Source: Suttonella indologenes (GTDB taxonomy: Bacteria; Pseudomonadota; Gammaproteobacteria; Cardiobacteriales; Cardiobacteriaceae). From it: DNA of 64,000 nucleotides. The notes beneath the pieces were generated by a model that was not told where the DNA came from, did no database searches, and was given only the letters and a program-made list of their open reading frames with translations. The DNA lies in assembly GCF_900460215.1 (NCBI RefSeq), contig NZ_UHIA01000003.1, positions 558,001 to 622,000 on the forward strand, in the 5' to 3' direction. The position numbers and the translations under genes are program-made. This document shows, piece after piece, positions 17,293-26,329 of this stretch; position 1 is the first letter of the stretch; the number at the start of each line of letters is the position of its first letter.

Positions 17293-18536
17293 TTAATGCG
17301 GTTCTACAACCTCGCCTTGTAAATTCACATACGTCGGCCCGCCGAATGCGCTTACTGTCGGCGCTTCGCCTGTGTATTTTTCAATTTCCACGAGGCAGGT
17401 GTTGACGCTCGGTCCTTGCGAGAGTTCGGAGGCGGCGATGTCGATGGTCAGGGTATTGGGGTCGCCGAGGTATCCAAAGCGCCGATTTCCGCGCCTGTCG
17501 GCCCGTACCAAGCGCCTTCTTGAATCCGCACGACATTAGCGGGGAAGTCGTCCGAGACGACTGCGCCGGCAAGCAATTGTCCGCGGTCATTAAAGACGCG
17601 CAGCAAATCGCCGTTTTGAATACCGCGTTTTGTGGCGTCTTCAGGCGAGATGTAGATGGGTTCGCGTCCTTGCACGGTATAAATGGCGCGGCGTGTTTCC
17701 GATTCGCAGGTTTGCGAGTGCAGGCGGGTGTCGGGGTGTGCGGATTGCAGCCACAGCGGGTATTTGTCGGATTGGCGTCCGCCCATCGAGCGTTCGGTTT
17801 TTTCCATCCAAATGGGGTGTCCTTTGCAGTCGCTCATGCCGAATGAGGCGAGTTTGCGGCTGTAGATTTCGATAAATCCCGAAGGCGTACCCAAGGCATT
17901 GACTTCAGGGTCTTCGCGGAAGTCGGCATGGCGTACCCAAGGTTTGCCTTCAGGGAATAGGGCGTAGCCTTTTTGCCAGAATTCCTCAAAGGGCGGGATG
18001 TGGAAGTCTTTGCGTCCGTTGTCGGCGCGGCATTCTTCGTAAAGATGCTCGACCCATTGCATTTCGTTCATGGCGCGACTGTATTCTTCGTCGCGTCCCA
18101 TGCGTTTGCAGAATTCGCGCCAGATGTCGAAGTCGGAGCGCGAGTGGTAGGGCGGATCGACCAGTTTTTGCATGGCGATGATGCCGCGGTTGCTGTAAGA
18201 GCCGTAGGCGTCGATGTCGTTGCGCTCGTAGGGCGTGCAGGCAGGCAGAACCAAATCCGCAAAGCGGCAGGTTGCCGTCCAGTTGTAGTCCACCGCGACG
18301 ACGGTTTCCAGTTCCAAATAGGCTTTTTTCATGCGGTTGCGGTCTTGATGGCGATGCCATTGGTTACAACCGGAAAAAATTGCCATTTTATACGGCGGCA
18401 GTTTGACGGTATGTCCGTTGAAACGGATTTCTTTGCCCGGTTCAAGCAAGGCATCAATCACGCGCGCCACAGGAATGGTGGCGCTGTAGCCTTGGTAATT
18501 GCTATTATCGTGGCGCGGTTTGCGTCTTGCTGCCAT
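17293..18536 (-). pseudogene. torA: torA remnant (C-terminal half, frameshifted)
   Basis: The segment encodes the C-terminal half of TMAO reductase, from RHDNSNYQGYSATIP (about residue 430 of the E. coli enzyme) to the end. It includes TCRFADLVLPA, GTPSGFIEIYS and HSQTCESE. Near 17475 a one-base change shifts the frame, so GAWYGPTGAEIGALD ends in one frame and GYLGDPNTLTIDI to the true end (EVVEPH) continues in another. The Tat signal, the molybdenum-ligand serine region and the whole N-terminal half are missing, replaced by a join to torC. It cannot make active enzyme. Confidence 0.9.
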
Positions 18537-19129
18537 TCCAAACCGGTCAGCTCGTCTTCTTTGCTCTCATTGATGCGGATATTGCCGTCAGCGGTGGCGA
18601 AATCCTTATCCAAAATTGCTGCGGTAATATTTAAACCGAAATTGCTGTACAACACCCGTCCGAAACCTTTGTTTTTACGCCACAAATCCAGCTCGATTTG
18701 CACCGCATCGCCTTTGGATTGCAAGACCTTCACCGGCGTAGCGATTTCCAAAGCGCCGATATTCTTGCCTAAAGCCTCGTCGGCAAACAAATCCTGCGGC
18801 GAGACGTTGTAATATTACTGCTGATTTTCAAGCGTCAACCCGTGTGCGGCAGACACCAAAGTATCAAACAAAGGATTATGCGCTCCTTTCATATCGGACA
18901 ATTGATGCGCGATGCCCTTATGGCAATCGATACAGCTGGTATTGTTTTCCGCCGCGCGACGCATCACCATCTGCGAAGTCACCCGCATTTTTGAGAAATC
19001 CATGCTGTCGTAATCATGGCAATTACGGCACTCTTTCGAAAGAAAAAAATCGGCATCATGCCGAAAACCATAAAGTAAAATATTTATCGTATTTAAATTA
19101 TTATGGCTAAAAAAAGCCTTGTCAAACAC
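18537..19129 (-). pseudogene. torC: torC remnant (truncated both ends, nonsense codon)
   Basis: This keeps the middle of the pentahaem cytochrome TorC. The frame beginning near 19129 contains CRNCHDYDSMDF and CIDCHKGIAHQL, then meets TAA at 18815-18817. The same frame goes on as YYNVSPQDLFADEALG to TGLEW at 18540. The membrane anchor and first two haem motifs are gone, as is the C-terminal CxxCH domain, and the frame then runs into torA sequence. The deletion thus fused torC to torA. A short non-gene leader with AT-rich bases lies between here and yfcZ. Confidence 0.85.
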
Positions 19130-19302
19130 CAGACAAAAAATTTTTTGCGCGAAAAATCCTTGTCTTGAAATCTTTAATCAATAACAATGATTTATCAATA
19201 AGGATGAAAACAGTCTCATATTTCATAAAATATTTCCGCAATCGGTGCTGAAAAGTAGTATAATCAGCCCTCGGAGCACATTTTTACATCATGGAGCATA
19301 CA

Positions 19303-19593
19303 ATGAGCGAAACTAGCAATCCGGAAGAAGTGATTAACTGCTGCTGCTGCGTAGAAATCGGCAGCATCATTGACGGCAGCGAATGCCTGGTAGAAATCGA
19401 TCAGCATTTTGCCGAACAGGCGCAGGCGCAAGCTGCGCTCGATTTTCTCACCCAAAAAGCCAGAGCCGCCGAAAGCGAGCCTTGCCAAATCAGCAGCGAG
19501 ATTCAAGCCACAGAGGAAGGCTACCGATTGAAAGCCGGTTTCGCCTTTGCCTGCCAAGCGGAAGCCATGATTTTCCAATTAGCTACGCGCTAA
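19303..19593 (+). CDS. yfcZ: YfcZ/YiiS (DUF406) family protein
   Basis: Starting at 19303, six bases after GGAG, gives a 96-residue protein. It has the family features: a cysteine cluster CCCCVEIGSIIDGSEC, ESEPCQISSEI, and the ending FAFACQAEAMIFQLATR. Family members are small cytosolic proteins of unknown role. They are found mainly in gammaproteobacteria, which makes this a useful taxonomic marker. An in-frame ATG at 19291 is possible but lacks ribosome-site spacing. Confidence 0.88.
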   Translation: MSETSNPEEVINCCCCVEIGSIIDGSECLVEIDQHFAEQAQAQAALDFLTQKARAAESEPCQISSEIQATEEGYRLKAGFAFACQAEAMIFQLATR

Positions 19594-19594
19594 G

Positions 19595-19657
19595 GCGCGT
19601 ACATTCTTGTACTGTCTGCGACTCACCGCCTTGTACTTTTTCACTTCTCCGACTATA
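19595..19657 (+). repeat. Correia-like element, truncated right half
   Basis: Only the part CTTGTACTGTCTGCGACTC through TTTTTCACTTCTCCGACTATA remains, abutting the yfcZ stop codon. The left inverted end is missing. Confidence 0.8.
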
Positions 19658-19692
19658 TGATTAATTATAAATAATATATGGGGTCAGAATGT

Positions 19693-20493
19693 TCAAAACC
19701 ATTTTTTAAAAATAGTTTGATAAGTTCCATCAGCTTTCATATCTGTCAAGGCTTTGTTTATATTTTCTACTAATTGAGAATTTTCTTTATTCAATAAAAA
19801 CCCATAATATTCCTGTGGGTAATTATAATCAATTGAAAAATACAAAGGAGTGTTTTTATCAGAATATTTCTCAACAAAATAAGGTATTACAAAAGAGTTG
19901 CTAATTGCTGCAATTGTTTCATCTTTGATTACATTTTTAATAGCAAGCCAATCACTACCTGTATAGTGGATGTCTAATTTTTCACTTTCTTTGTAGGTGT
20001 GTAATATATTATAAAAACCATCCATAGGGCTGTTTTTTATACTAACAGATTTGTCTTTTAAGTCTTTAAGTGATTTAATTTTTCTATCCTTGCTAATAAT
20101 TGTAATTGGATATGCATCTAAATAAGGAATAGTCATTGCATATTGATTTTTTCTTTCTTCAGTAATGCCGATACTCCCTGATAAAATATCATATTGCTTA
20201 TTTCTTAAGCTATCAAATAAATGACTTTTTGGTTGATACCTATATTCAAACTTATAACTGTTTCTTTTTGCAATTTCCTGTAAAATATCATATTCAAACC
20301 CTTGAATCTTACCATGCTCATCAACATAATTTAACGGTGCATTATCTGTTGCAGATGAAATAAACCCAACTTTAATTATCTCCTGCGTAGATAAGTTTTC
20401 TCTTTCTGGGATAGTAGCATTCTTCTCTATGTTTTTATCTTTACAAGAACTAAACACTAAAGCAATTAGAGATATAAAAATAATTTTTTTCAT
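19693..20493 (-). CDS. Binding-protein-like lipoprotein (SBP_bac_3)
   Basis: The 266-residue protein has a lipobox (FSSC, Cys17) and a family-3 solute-binding fold: APLNYVDEHGKIQGFEYDILQEIAK, GSIGITEERK and a C-terminal ADGTYQTIFKKWF. It would be tethered in the envelope and bind amino acids or similar small molecules. The gene is strikingly AT-rich with Lys, Asn and Ile codons, unlike the surrounding genes, which suggests acquisition. No ABC partners are adjacent; a YceI-type lipoprotein lies 40 bases upstream in the same orientation. Confidence 0.82.
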   Translation of the reverse strand: MKKIIFISLIALVFSSCKDKNIEKNATIPERENLSTQEIIKVGFISSATDNAPLNYVDEHGKIQGFEYDILQEIAKRNSYKFEYRYQPKSHLFDSLRNKQYDILSGSIGITEERKNQYAMTIPYLDAYPITIISKDRKIKSLKDLKDKSVSIKNSPMDGFYNILHTYKESEKLDIHYTGSDWLAIKNVIKDETIAAISNSFVIPYFVEKYSDKNTPLYFSIDYNYPQEYYGFLLNKENSQLVENINKALTDMKADGTYQTIFKKWF

Positions 20494-20533
20494 AAAATTT
20501 AACCTTGCGTAGAATAATCACATTGATAATTAA

Positions 20534-21187
20534 TCATAATGGACGAAAAAATTCACCTTTAAATGTAATGGGAATGTCGGGAAGTATTTCAGATAAATTC
20601 ATAACTTCTGTCATTTTTTGTAGACCATCTTTCATGCCAAAATTTGCTACGCTTAGTATAACAGGTTGGTTCGTTTTTACTGATAATATTGATGGTTCAA
20701 TTCTAGTGATTATTAGATCTGCATCTAAATTAGATTGTATACCATGTAAATCTAATGTAATTGGCTGTGTAATTTGAATTGACTCGTTAAGTTTTAATTG
20801 ATTTATCTGTTCCGCATCTAAATTGGATGTAATAGAGGCTGTTGTAAAAGTTTCTGTTTCAAATAACCAGTCTCTAATTCTTTGGTCACGGATAATAATA
20901 TTTGTATTAACACTTGCTAAATCAATTTCTAATTTAAATTGCCCTTTTTTATTAAAAAAGGCAGAGTATTCAGTAAAATTTCCCATTTCTTCAATGTGAT
21001 TTCCTTTGCTATCTATTTTTGTGCTGGAAAAAATAATATCTGCATTTTTTAAAGCCCAATCAGCATTATCTGTCGGCACAATATTATGATTTATTTGAGT
21101 TTGTTTAGAAGGTTCAACATTGCTTTCTGATTCGGGCGAACAACCTACTAATATTAACATTAGAAAAATTAAGGCATTTTTGTGCAT
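20534..21187 (-). CDS. YceI-like lipoprotein
   Basis: The 217-residue protein has lipobox LVGC (Cys16). The body resembles the YceI lipocalin-like fold, with the typical RDQRIRDWLFETETFTTASITS and a late LPDIPITFKGEF strand region. YceI proteins bind isoprenoid-like lipids in the periplasm; physiological roles differ. The gene shares the AT-rich composition of its downstream neighbour, so the two form one acquired or divergent pair. Its start uses ATG at 21187 without a strong ribosome site. Confidence 0.78.
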   Translation of the reverse strand: MHKNALIFLMLILVGCSPESESNVEPSKQTQINHNIVPTDNADWALKNADIIFSSTKIDSKGNHIEEMGNFTEYSAFFNKKGQFKLEIDLASVNTNIIIRDQRIRDWLFETETFTTASITSNLDAEQINQLKLNESIQITQPITLDLHGIQSNLDADLIITRIEPSILSVKTNQPVILSVANFGMKDGLQKMTEVMNLSEILPDIPITFKGEFFRPL

Positions 21188-21902
21188 GAATGGTTCCTAA
21201 ATTACTATTAAAAAGATATTTCAATTTAAAGGAATAAAGAAGATAATTTTGTGTCATAAATACAGTTAATATTTTTTAAAAGACAATAGGGTATATGTTA
21301 TAAAATACTCCATAAAAATTTATGATTTAGTGCAGTGCTATTTGTCATAAACTACATCAATGAACCACGATAATCGTTACTAATATCGAAATAAAAAACT
21401 TTTGTCATTTCTATCAAAGGTAGATAAAATTAACTTAGTTTAATTTATAATGATTATATTTTGATTTCCAGCTTATATATATAAGCTAGAAATACTATAT
21501 TTAAGCATTTTTATTGTAGATTATGTATCCATTTACCTAAATCTAATTTTTATACTATGTACAAAGACTATAATAAAAAAGTATTCTCCAATATAAATCT
21601 TTATTTTTTTATGAACCCCCTTCCATCATTATAAGGAAAAGATGATTCATGATACTGTATTTTGATTTGCTTATCTTGATTATCAGAGTCTAAATCAAAA
21701 GGAAGCTTATTTTAGCGCATTTACCAACCGAAATTCAAGATGCTTTAGGGTATTGGTTTTTGCCTCGCACTATCCTGTTTTTGTAGTAAAAATAATCATT
21801 TTAATGGTTTTGTTTTGGTGTTATGGTTGTTTTCAACTCATATTGAGAGAATTTTTAATTAGTCTCTGTGTCGAACAAGAGCTGTCGCATTATGCTGTTT
21901 TC
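21188..21902. other. AT-rich intergenic region without a gene
   Basis: About 700 bases with long A/T runs and many stop codons in all frames. A short open stretch near 21719 reads AHLPTEIQDALGYWFLPRTI and might be a transposase scrap, but it cannot be assigned. A plus frame from 21753 overlaps yccF antisense and is not credible. Confidence 0.6.
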
Positions 21903-22304
21903 CTAATTTTGCTCGGGTATGGCTTCGATTTTCATGCCGATGGGGGCGAGGGAGATGCGCAGCATTTTGACATGCTGCCAGCCGAAGGGTATGCCGATGA
22001 TGCTGACGAAATAGCCGATTGCCAGTGTCAGATGTCCTAATGCCAGCCACCAGCCTGCCAATATCAGCCAGATGATATTGCCCAAGCAGCCCACGGCTTC
22101 CGCCGCAATATGCTGTTCGCGCGCTACGGCTTGATAGCCGAAAGGCCAGAGTGTAAAGCGCGCGATGCGGAAGCAGGCGGGTGCCCAAGGCAGTCCGATG
22201 ATGGTGATTACCATCAATACGCCTGCGAATGCCCAGCCGAGCGCCATAATCAGACCGCCTAAAATGACCCATAATAGATTAAGAAAAATGCGCAAATTCG
22301 CCAT
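21903..22304 (-). CDS. yccF: YccF domain membrane protein
   Basis: Starting at 22304, six bases after AGGAG, gives 133 residues. It carries two copies of the YccF motif: LNLLWVILGGLIMALGWAFAG with GLPWAPACFRIA, and LGNIIWLILAGWWLALGHL with GIPFGWQHVKMLRISL. This is a small inner-membrane protein of unknown role. The frame is open 20 codons further upstream but without signal. It diverges from the hydrolase gene at 22375. Confidence 0.88.
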   Translation of the reverse strand: MANLRIFLNLLWVILGGLIMALGWAFAGVLMVITIIGLPWAPACFRIARFTLWPFGYQAVAREQHIAAEAVGCLGNIIWLILAGWWLALGHLTLAIGYFVSIIGIPFGWQHVKMLRISLAPIGMKIEAIPEQN

Positions 22305-22374
22305 GATTTCTCCTATACAATAATTGTCTGGGCTTATAGTGCGGCGTTTGTCGTGAGATTGCAAGGATAGTTTT

Positions 22375-23223
22375 ATGAATCATGATTCAGATGGCGGCTA
22401 TTTGCCGCAAGCGGCGGGGCATCGTCTGTATTGGCGGCGGTTTCAGGCGACGCATCCGCGCGCGCAGCTTTTACTGGTGCACGGTATCGGCGAGCATAGC
22501 GGGCGGTATGAGGATATTATTTCGCATTTTCTGCGCATGGGGCTGAATGTTTTTGCTTATGACCAATACGGGCATGGCAGAAGCGAAGGCAGGCGCGGCG
22601 ATCTCGATACTCCTCAACGGCTGGTGGAAGATTTGCGCAGTATGCGGCAGGAGCTGCGCCGCTTAGCACCCGATTTGCCGCTGATTTTGTTCGGACACAG
22701 TATGGGCGGTGCGGTAGTGGCGGATTATCTGGTGCAATATCAGGGCGGCGAAGAAGCGCCGGATTATGCCGTCTTGTCCTCGCCGGCTTTGAAAACGCAT
22801 ATGACGGTGTTGTCAAAGCTGGGTAGCCGCGCTTTGCAGGCGCTGGCGCCGCATTTGGTGATTACGCATCATTTGTCGATGAAAGTCAGCCATCGCGACG
22901 AGGTCAATGCTCAATTAAAAAACGACCCTTTGTGCCATAAAAAAATCAGCGGCAGTCTGTCGGGCTTTATTTTGGCTGCCGGCGAGGCGGCGAGAGCGCA
23001 TGCCCAAGATTGGCAAGTGCCGACTTTGCTGCTTTATGCCGGCGCGGATTTTTTGGTCGATGCCAAAGGCAGTACGGAATTTGCCCGCAAGAGTCCTCCG
23101 CTGGTGCAGGCGCATTGTTTTGAGGGTTATTATCATGAGATTTTTCATGAAATTAATCCTGAGCCTGTATACGCCCGTCTTGCCGTATGGTTAGACGATA
23201 TGGTCGGAAAAGCGGAGAAATAA
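22375..23223 (+). CDS. Alpha/beta hydrolase, monoacylglycerol lipase/PldB-like
   Basis: The 282-residue hydrolase has HGIGEHSGRYE for the oxyanion region (about 42-52), the nucleophile elbow GHSMGG (Ser near 110), DFLVD for the acid and GYYHEIFHE for the histidine. This matches the Serine aminopeptidase S33 / hydrolase-4 group that cleaves monoacylglycerols and lysophospholipids. There is no signal peptide. It is a single gene. Confidence 0.88.
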   Translation: MNHDSDGGYLPQAAGHRLYWRRFQATHPRAQLLLVHGIGEHSGRYEDIISHFLRMGLNVFAYDQYGHGRSEGRRGDLDTPQRLVEDLRSMRQELRRLAPDLPLILFGHSMGGAVVADYLVQYQGGEEAPDYAVLSSPALKTHMTVLSKLGSRALQALAPHLVITHHLSMKVSHRDEVNAQLKNDPLCHKKISGSLSGFILAAGEAARAHAQDWQVPTLLLYAGADFLVDAKGSTEFARKSPPLVQAHCFEGYYHEIFHEINPEPVYARLAVWLDDMVGKAEK

Positions 23224-23307
23224 TCAATTATCGCCTATTCAGAACAGCTCTCGACTTAGCTATCGGATTAAAAATAGAGAATCTGAGTTCAAGCATTCGC
23301 CTTTGTC

Positions 23308-23355
23308 ATGAATTGACTATAGGCGGAGAAGCGAAAAAGTATAGTCAATTCATGG
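23308..23355. repeat. Hairpin holding a lone Correia-like end
   Basis: A perfect 15-bp inverted repeat, CATGAATTGACTATA / TATAGTCAATTCATG, encloses GGCGGAGAAGCGAAAAAG, which matches the terminal sequence of the Correia-like elements. It looks like the residue left after most of an element was lost. Confidence 0.6.
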
Positions 23356-23380
23356 CAAAATCAATCATTTTTCAATCGGG

Positions 23381-23448
23381 TAGGTCAGATACTTGTATTA
23401 GACATTACTTAAAATATCAATTTGTCGGATTCAAGAATCCGACCTACT
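23381..23448. repeat. TCGGATAC-type double-palindrome repeat, copy 2
   Basis: GTCAGATACTTGTATTAGAC and TCGGATTCAAGAATCCGA are arranged as in the copy at 12143-12198. Lies in the gene-free stretch 23224-23679, which otherwise holds two Correia-like pieces. Confidence 0.65.
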
Positions 23449-23569
23449 TCCTTATAAATTAGTGGTTTAGATATTTACACCCAACACAATTTATCATGGC
23501 GTGTGCTTTCCGGCATAAACACCTAAGCTAAGGTTAAAAATATAATGTTCGTATTTATCATGAATCGAC

Positions 23570-23657
23570 TATAGTACAAGACGGCGAGCCGCAGACAGCA
23601 CAAGAGCGTAGGGCAAGGCGAGCCAAGTCCGTAATACTTTTTCAATTCTTCGACTAT
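23570..23657 (+). repeat. Correia-like element with one end deleted
   Basis: From TATAGTACAAGACGGCGAGCC to TTCAATTCTTCGACTATA. About 19 bases of the left terminal repeat are missing, while the core and right end are intact. It lies 22 bases before the 3' end of the nuclease gene. Confidence 0.8.
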
Positions 23658-23679
23658 ACAAAAATGCTTAAAACCTATG

Positions 23680-24303
23680 CTACTGATGTTCTCTCCGCCA
23701 ACGGCTAGGATTTTGCTGCGCACCTTTTTGCGCCCACACGCCGATTTTCTGCGTGCGCGCGGCTTTTTCCGCCGCCGCATAAGCTGTCGGCGTCTCTTTG
23801 CTGCGATAAAGCACCGCCTGTCCTTGCGCAAGCATCGCCAAATTAATATCCCGCCCTTGCACCATAATCACGCCCAATTGCCGCTGATAAATGTCTTTGC
23901 CCTGCGACAAGAGGCTAAATTCTGTTCTCATCAGCCTTTGCAAGGCTTGTCGTGATTGCTCGCCCCAAGGGATTTGCCCTTTTTCCGGCGCATCAATGCC
24001 CAGCAATCGAATAGAAAGATAGCGGTTCTGGCAATAAGCAGTGACCGTATCGCCGTCTAACACGCGATCTAGACGGCAATCAATGTTCTGCGGCGATGCC
24101 TCAAAGGCTTGATCATAAGGTTTCGCACTCGGAAAACAGGCATTGATAAGCAATAGCCCGATGCCGCTAAACACAAAAATCGGCCAACTGCCGCTTTGTT
24201 TTCTTGCACTGCCGTTTGTCCGCCGCCAAAATAAAAACAACGCCTTAAAAAGGCGTTGCCATAAAGAAAGCGATGGTTTTTTCATTCCTCGCTTAGCTTT
24301 CAT
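23680..24303 (-). CDS. Membrane-anchored thermonuclease-like nuclease
   Basis: The 207-residue protein has one membrane segment (about 41-57) followed by a staphylococcal-nuclease fold. It carries RVLDGDTV (D85), IRLLGIDAPE (R99, D104, E107) and YQRQLG (R141). These correspond to the calcium and catalytic residues of SNase, so it should be an active calcium-dependent nuclease in the periplasm or outside. The start at 24303 overlaps the ihfB stop codon region by 11 bases; Met7 is an alternative. It looks translationally coupled to ihfB. Confidence 0.85.
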   Translation of the reverse strand: MKAKRGMKKPSLSLWQRLFKALFLFWRRTNGSARKQSGSWPIFVFSGIGLLLINACFPSAKPYDQAFEASPQNIDCRLDRVLDGDTVTAYCQNRYLSIRLLGIDAPEKGQIPWGEQSRQALQRLMRTEFSLLSQGKDIYQRQLGVIMVQGRDINLAMLAQGQAVLYRSKETPTAYAAAEKAARTQKIGVWAQKGAQQNPSRWRREHQ

Positions 24304-24574
24304 CTACCCGCTCACGCAGTTCTTTGCCTGCACGGAAATAAGGAATAGATTTTGCAGGCACTTTCACTGATTCGCCCGTTTTAGGGTTACGGCCAGTGCG
24401 CGCCTCACGATAATGCAAAGAAAAGCTCCCAAAACCACGGATTTCTACGCGGTCGCCTTTTTCAAGGCTTTGGCATACTTTTTCAATAATCAGCTTGATT
24501 GTTTCTTCCACATCTTGCGCTTTTAGCTGCGGATGCTTCAAACTCAAGCGTTCAATCAGCTCGGATTTGGTCAT
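24293..24574 (-). CDS. ihfB: Integration host factor subunit beta
   Basis: The 93-residue HU/IHF fold protein has KGDRVEIRGFGSFSLHYREARTGRNPKTGESVKVPAKSIPYF in its core, cited here by its key parts RGFGSF and GRNPKTG. The beta-arm proline that intercalates into DNA is present. With IhfA it bends DNA in transcription, replication and recombination. It lies 52 bases after rpsA, the normal gammaproteobacterial order. Confidence 0.95.
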   Translation of the reverse strand: MTKSELIERLSLKHPQLKAQDVEETIKLIIEKVCQSLEKGDRVEIRGFGSFSLHYREARTGRNPKTGESVKVPAKSIPYFRAGKELRERVDES

Positions 24575-24626
24575 GCGATTTCCTTATATAAAGCAAAGCG
24601 CCATAGAGCGCTTTGCCACGATGAGA

Positions 24627-26300
24627 TTAGTTATCAGAGTTTTCCAACTCTTTGAAAATATCGCCCAAAGAAGTGCCGGCTTGGCTTTCTTTGCGCGTAT
24701 AGTCTTGAATGACCGCTTTTTCTTCCGCCACGTCTTTGGCACGCACAGAGAGGCTTAAGTTTTTGTTTTTACGATCAACGTTCAACACTTTAGCTTCTAC
24801 TTCATCACCGACGCTTAAGAGCTTGCTTAAATCTTCCACACGCTCAATCGAGGCTTCGGAAGCTTTGAGAATGCCGTTAATGCCTTCTGCCAATTCAACA
24901 ACTGCTTGACGCTCATCGACTTCAATAACTTTACCTTTGACAATCGCACCGCGGCCATTGGCTGAGGTGAATTGAGAGAAGGTGTCTTGTTTCAATTGCT
25001 TAACGCCTAAAGAAATGCGTTCGCGCTCAGCATCGATGCCGAGGATAATCGCTTCGACTTCCTGACCTTTTTGATAAGCACGCACGGCTTCTTCGCCGCT
25101 TTCGTCCCATGACAAATCAGACAAATGCACCAAACCGTCAATGCCGCCGTCTAAGCCGATAAAGATACCGAAATCGGTAATCGATTTAATCTGACCTTTG
25201 ACATGCTCGCCTTGATTATGATGCTTGCCGAATTCTTCCCATGGATTCGGCTGGCATTGTTTCATGCCTAAAGAGATGCGGCGGCGTTCGCCGTCGATTT
25301 CTAAAATCATCACTTCCACTTCTTGACCGACAGAAACGAATTTACGCGGGTTAACGTTTTTGTTCGTCCAATCCATTTCAGAAACGTGTACCAAACCTTC
25401 TACGCCGTCTTCGATTTCAACGAAAGCGCCATAATCGGCAATATTGGTGATTTTGCCGCTCAAAGTAGAGTTGGCCGGGTAACGTTGTGCAATATCTGCC
25501 CAAGGATCGTCGCCCAATTGCTTCATACCTAAAGAAACGCGACCGCGCTCACGGTCAAATTTCAGGACTTTAACTTCCACTTCTTGACCGATCTCTACCA
25601 CTTCGGAAGGATATTTCACACGTTTCCATGCCATATCCGTGATATGCAGCAAGCCGTCAACGCCGCCCAAATCCAAGAATGCACCGTAGTCAGTGAGGTT
25701 TTTAACCACTGCTTTGACCACATCGCCTTCTTGCAGATTTTTCAAGACTTCTTCGCGCTCTTCTTTGTACTCTTTTTCCAGTACTGCGCGGCGAGAAATC
25801 ACGATATTGTTGCGTTTTTGATCCAGTTTGATGATCTTGAACTCAATTTCCTTGCCTTCGATGATGCTGGGGTCTTTAACCGGACGCACATCGACTAATG
25901 AACCCGGCAGGAAGGCTTTAACGCTTTCCACATCAACGGTAAAGCCGCCTTTCACGCGGCTAGATACCACGCCAGTAATGGTTTCTTCATCGCGGAATTT
26001 CTGCTCAAGGATTTCCCAAGTACGGATACGTTGCGCTTTTTCGTGAGAAATTTGGGTTTCGCCGTGGCCATTTTCCAATGCCTCTAAAGCGACTTCGACT
26101 TCATCACCGATATTGATGGTGATTTCCCCTTTGTCGTTTGTAAATTGCGCGACGGGAATGAAACCTTCCGATTTCAAACCGGCATTCAGTACCACGAATT
26201 CTTTACCGATTTCGATGACTTCCGCCTTAATAATCGCACCGGGCTTGAGCTCGGTTGTTTCAATACTTTTTTCAAAAAGTTCTGCAAATGATTCTGCCAT
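24627..26300 (-). CDS. rpsA: 30S ribosomal protein S1
   Basis: The 557-residue protein consists of six S1 OB-fold domains. Repeated signatures DYGAFLDLGGVDGLLHITDM, DYGAFVEIEDGVEGLVHVSEM and DFGIFIGLDGGIDGLVHLSDL mark domains 3 to 5. It brings mRNA leaders to the 30S subunit. It follows cmk by 29 bases and precedes ihfB. Length equals that of E. coli S1. Confidence 0.97.
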   Translation of the reverse strand: MAESFAELFEKSIETTELKPGAIIKAEVIEIGKEFVVLNAGLKSEGFIPVAQFTNDKGEITINIGDEVEVALEALENGHGETQISHEKAQRIRTWEILEQKFRDEETITGVVSSRVKGGFTVDVESVKAFLPGSLVDVRPVKDPSIIEGKEIEFKIIKLDQKRNNIVISRRAVLEKEYKEEREEVLKNLQEGDVVKAVVKNLTDYGAFLDLGGVDGLLHITDMAWKRVKYPSEVVEIGQEVEVKVLKFDRERGRVSLGMKQLGDDPWADIAQRYPANSTLSGKITNIADYGAFVEIEDGVEGLVHVSEMDWTNKNVNPRKFVSVGQEVEVMILEIDGERRRISLGMKQCQPNPWEEFGKHHNQGEHVKGQIKSITDFGIFIGLDGGIDGLVHLSDLSWDESGEEAVRAYQKGQEVEAIILGIDAERERISLGVKQLKQDTFSQFTSANGRGAIVKGKVIEVDERQAVVELAEGINGILKASEASIERVEDLSKLLSVGDEVEAKVLNVDRKNKNLSLSVRAKDVAEEKAVIQDYTRKESQAGTSLGDIFKELENSDN

Positions 26301-26329
26301 GTAATCTGGACCTGTGTATCAATGTTAAA

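Noticed and set aside
17973..18812. 279-codon plus frame opposite torA/torC
   Set aside because: The minus strand matches TorA and TorC throughout; the plus frame has no recognisable features.
21753..22040. 95-codon plus frame with a hydrophobic start
   Set aside because: It runs antisense into yccF and has no ribosome site or family match.
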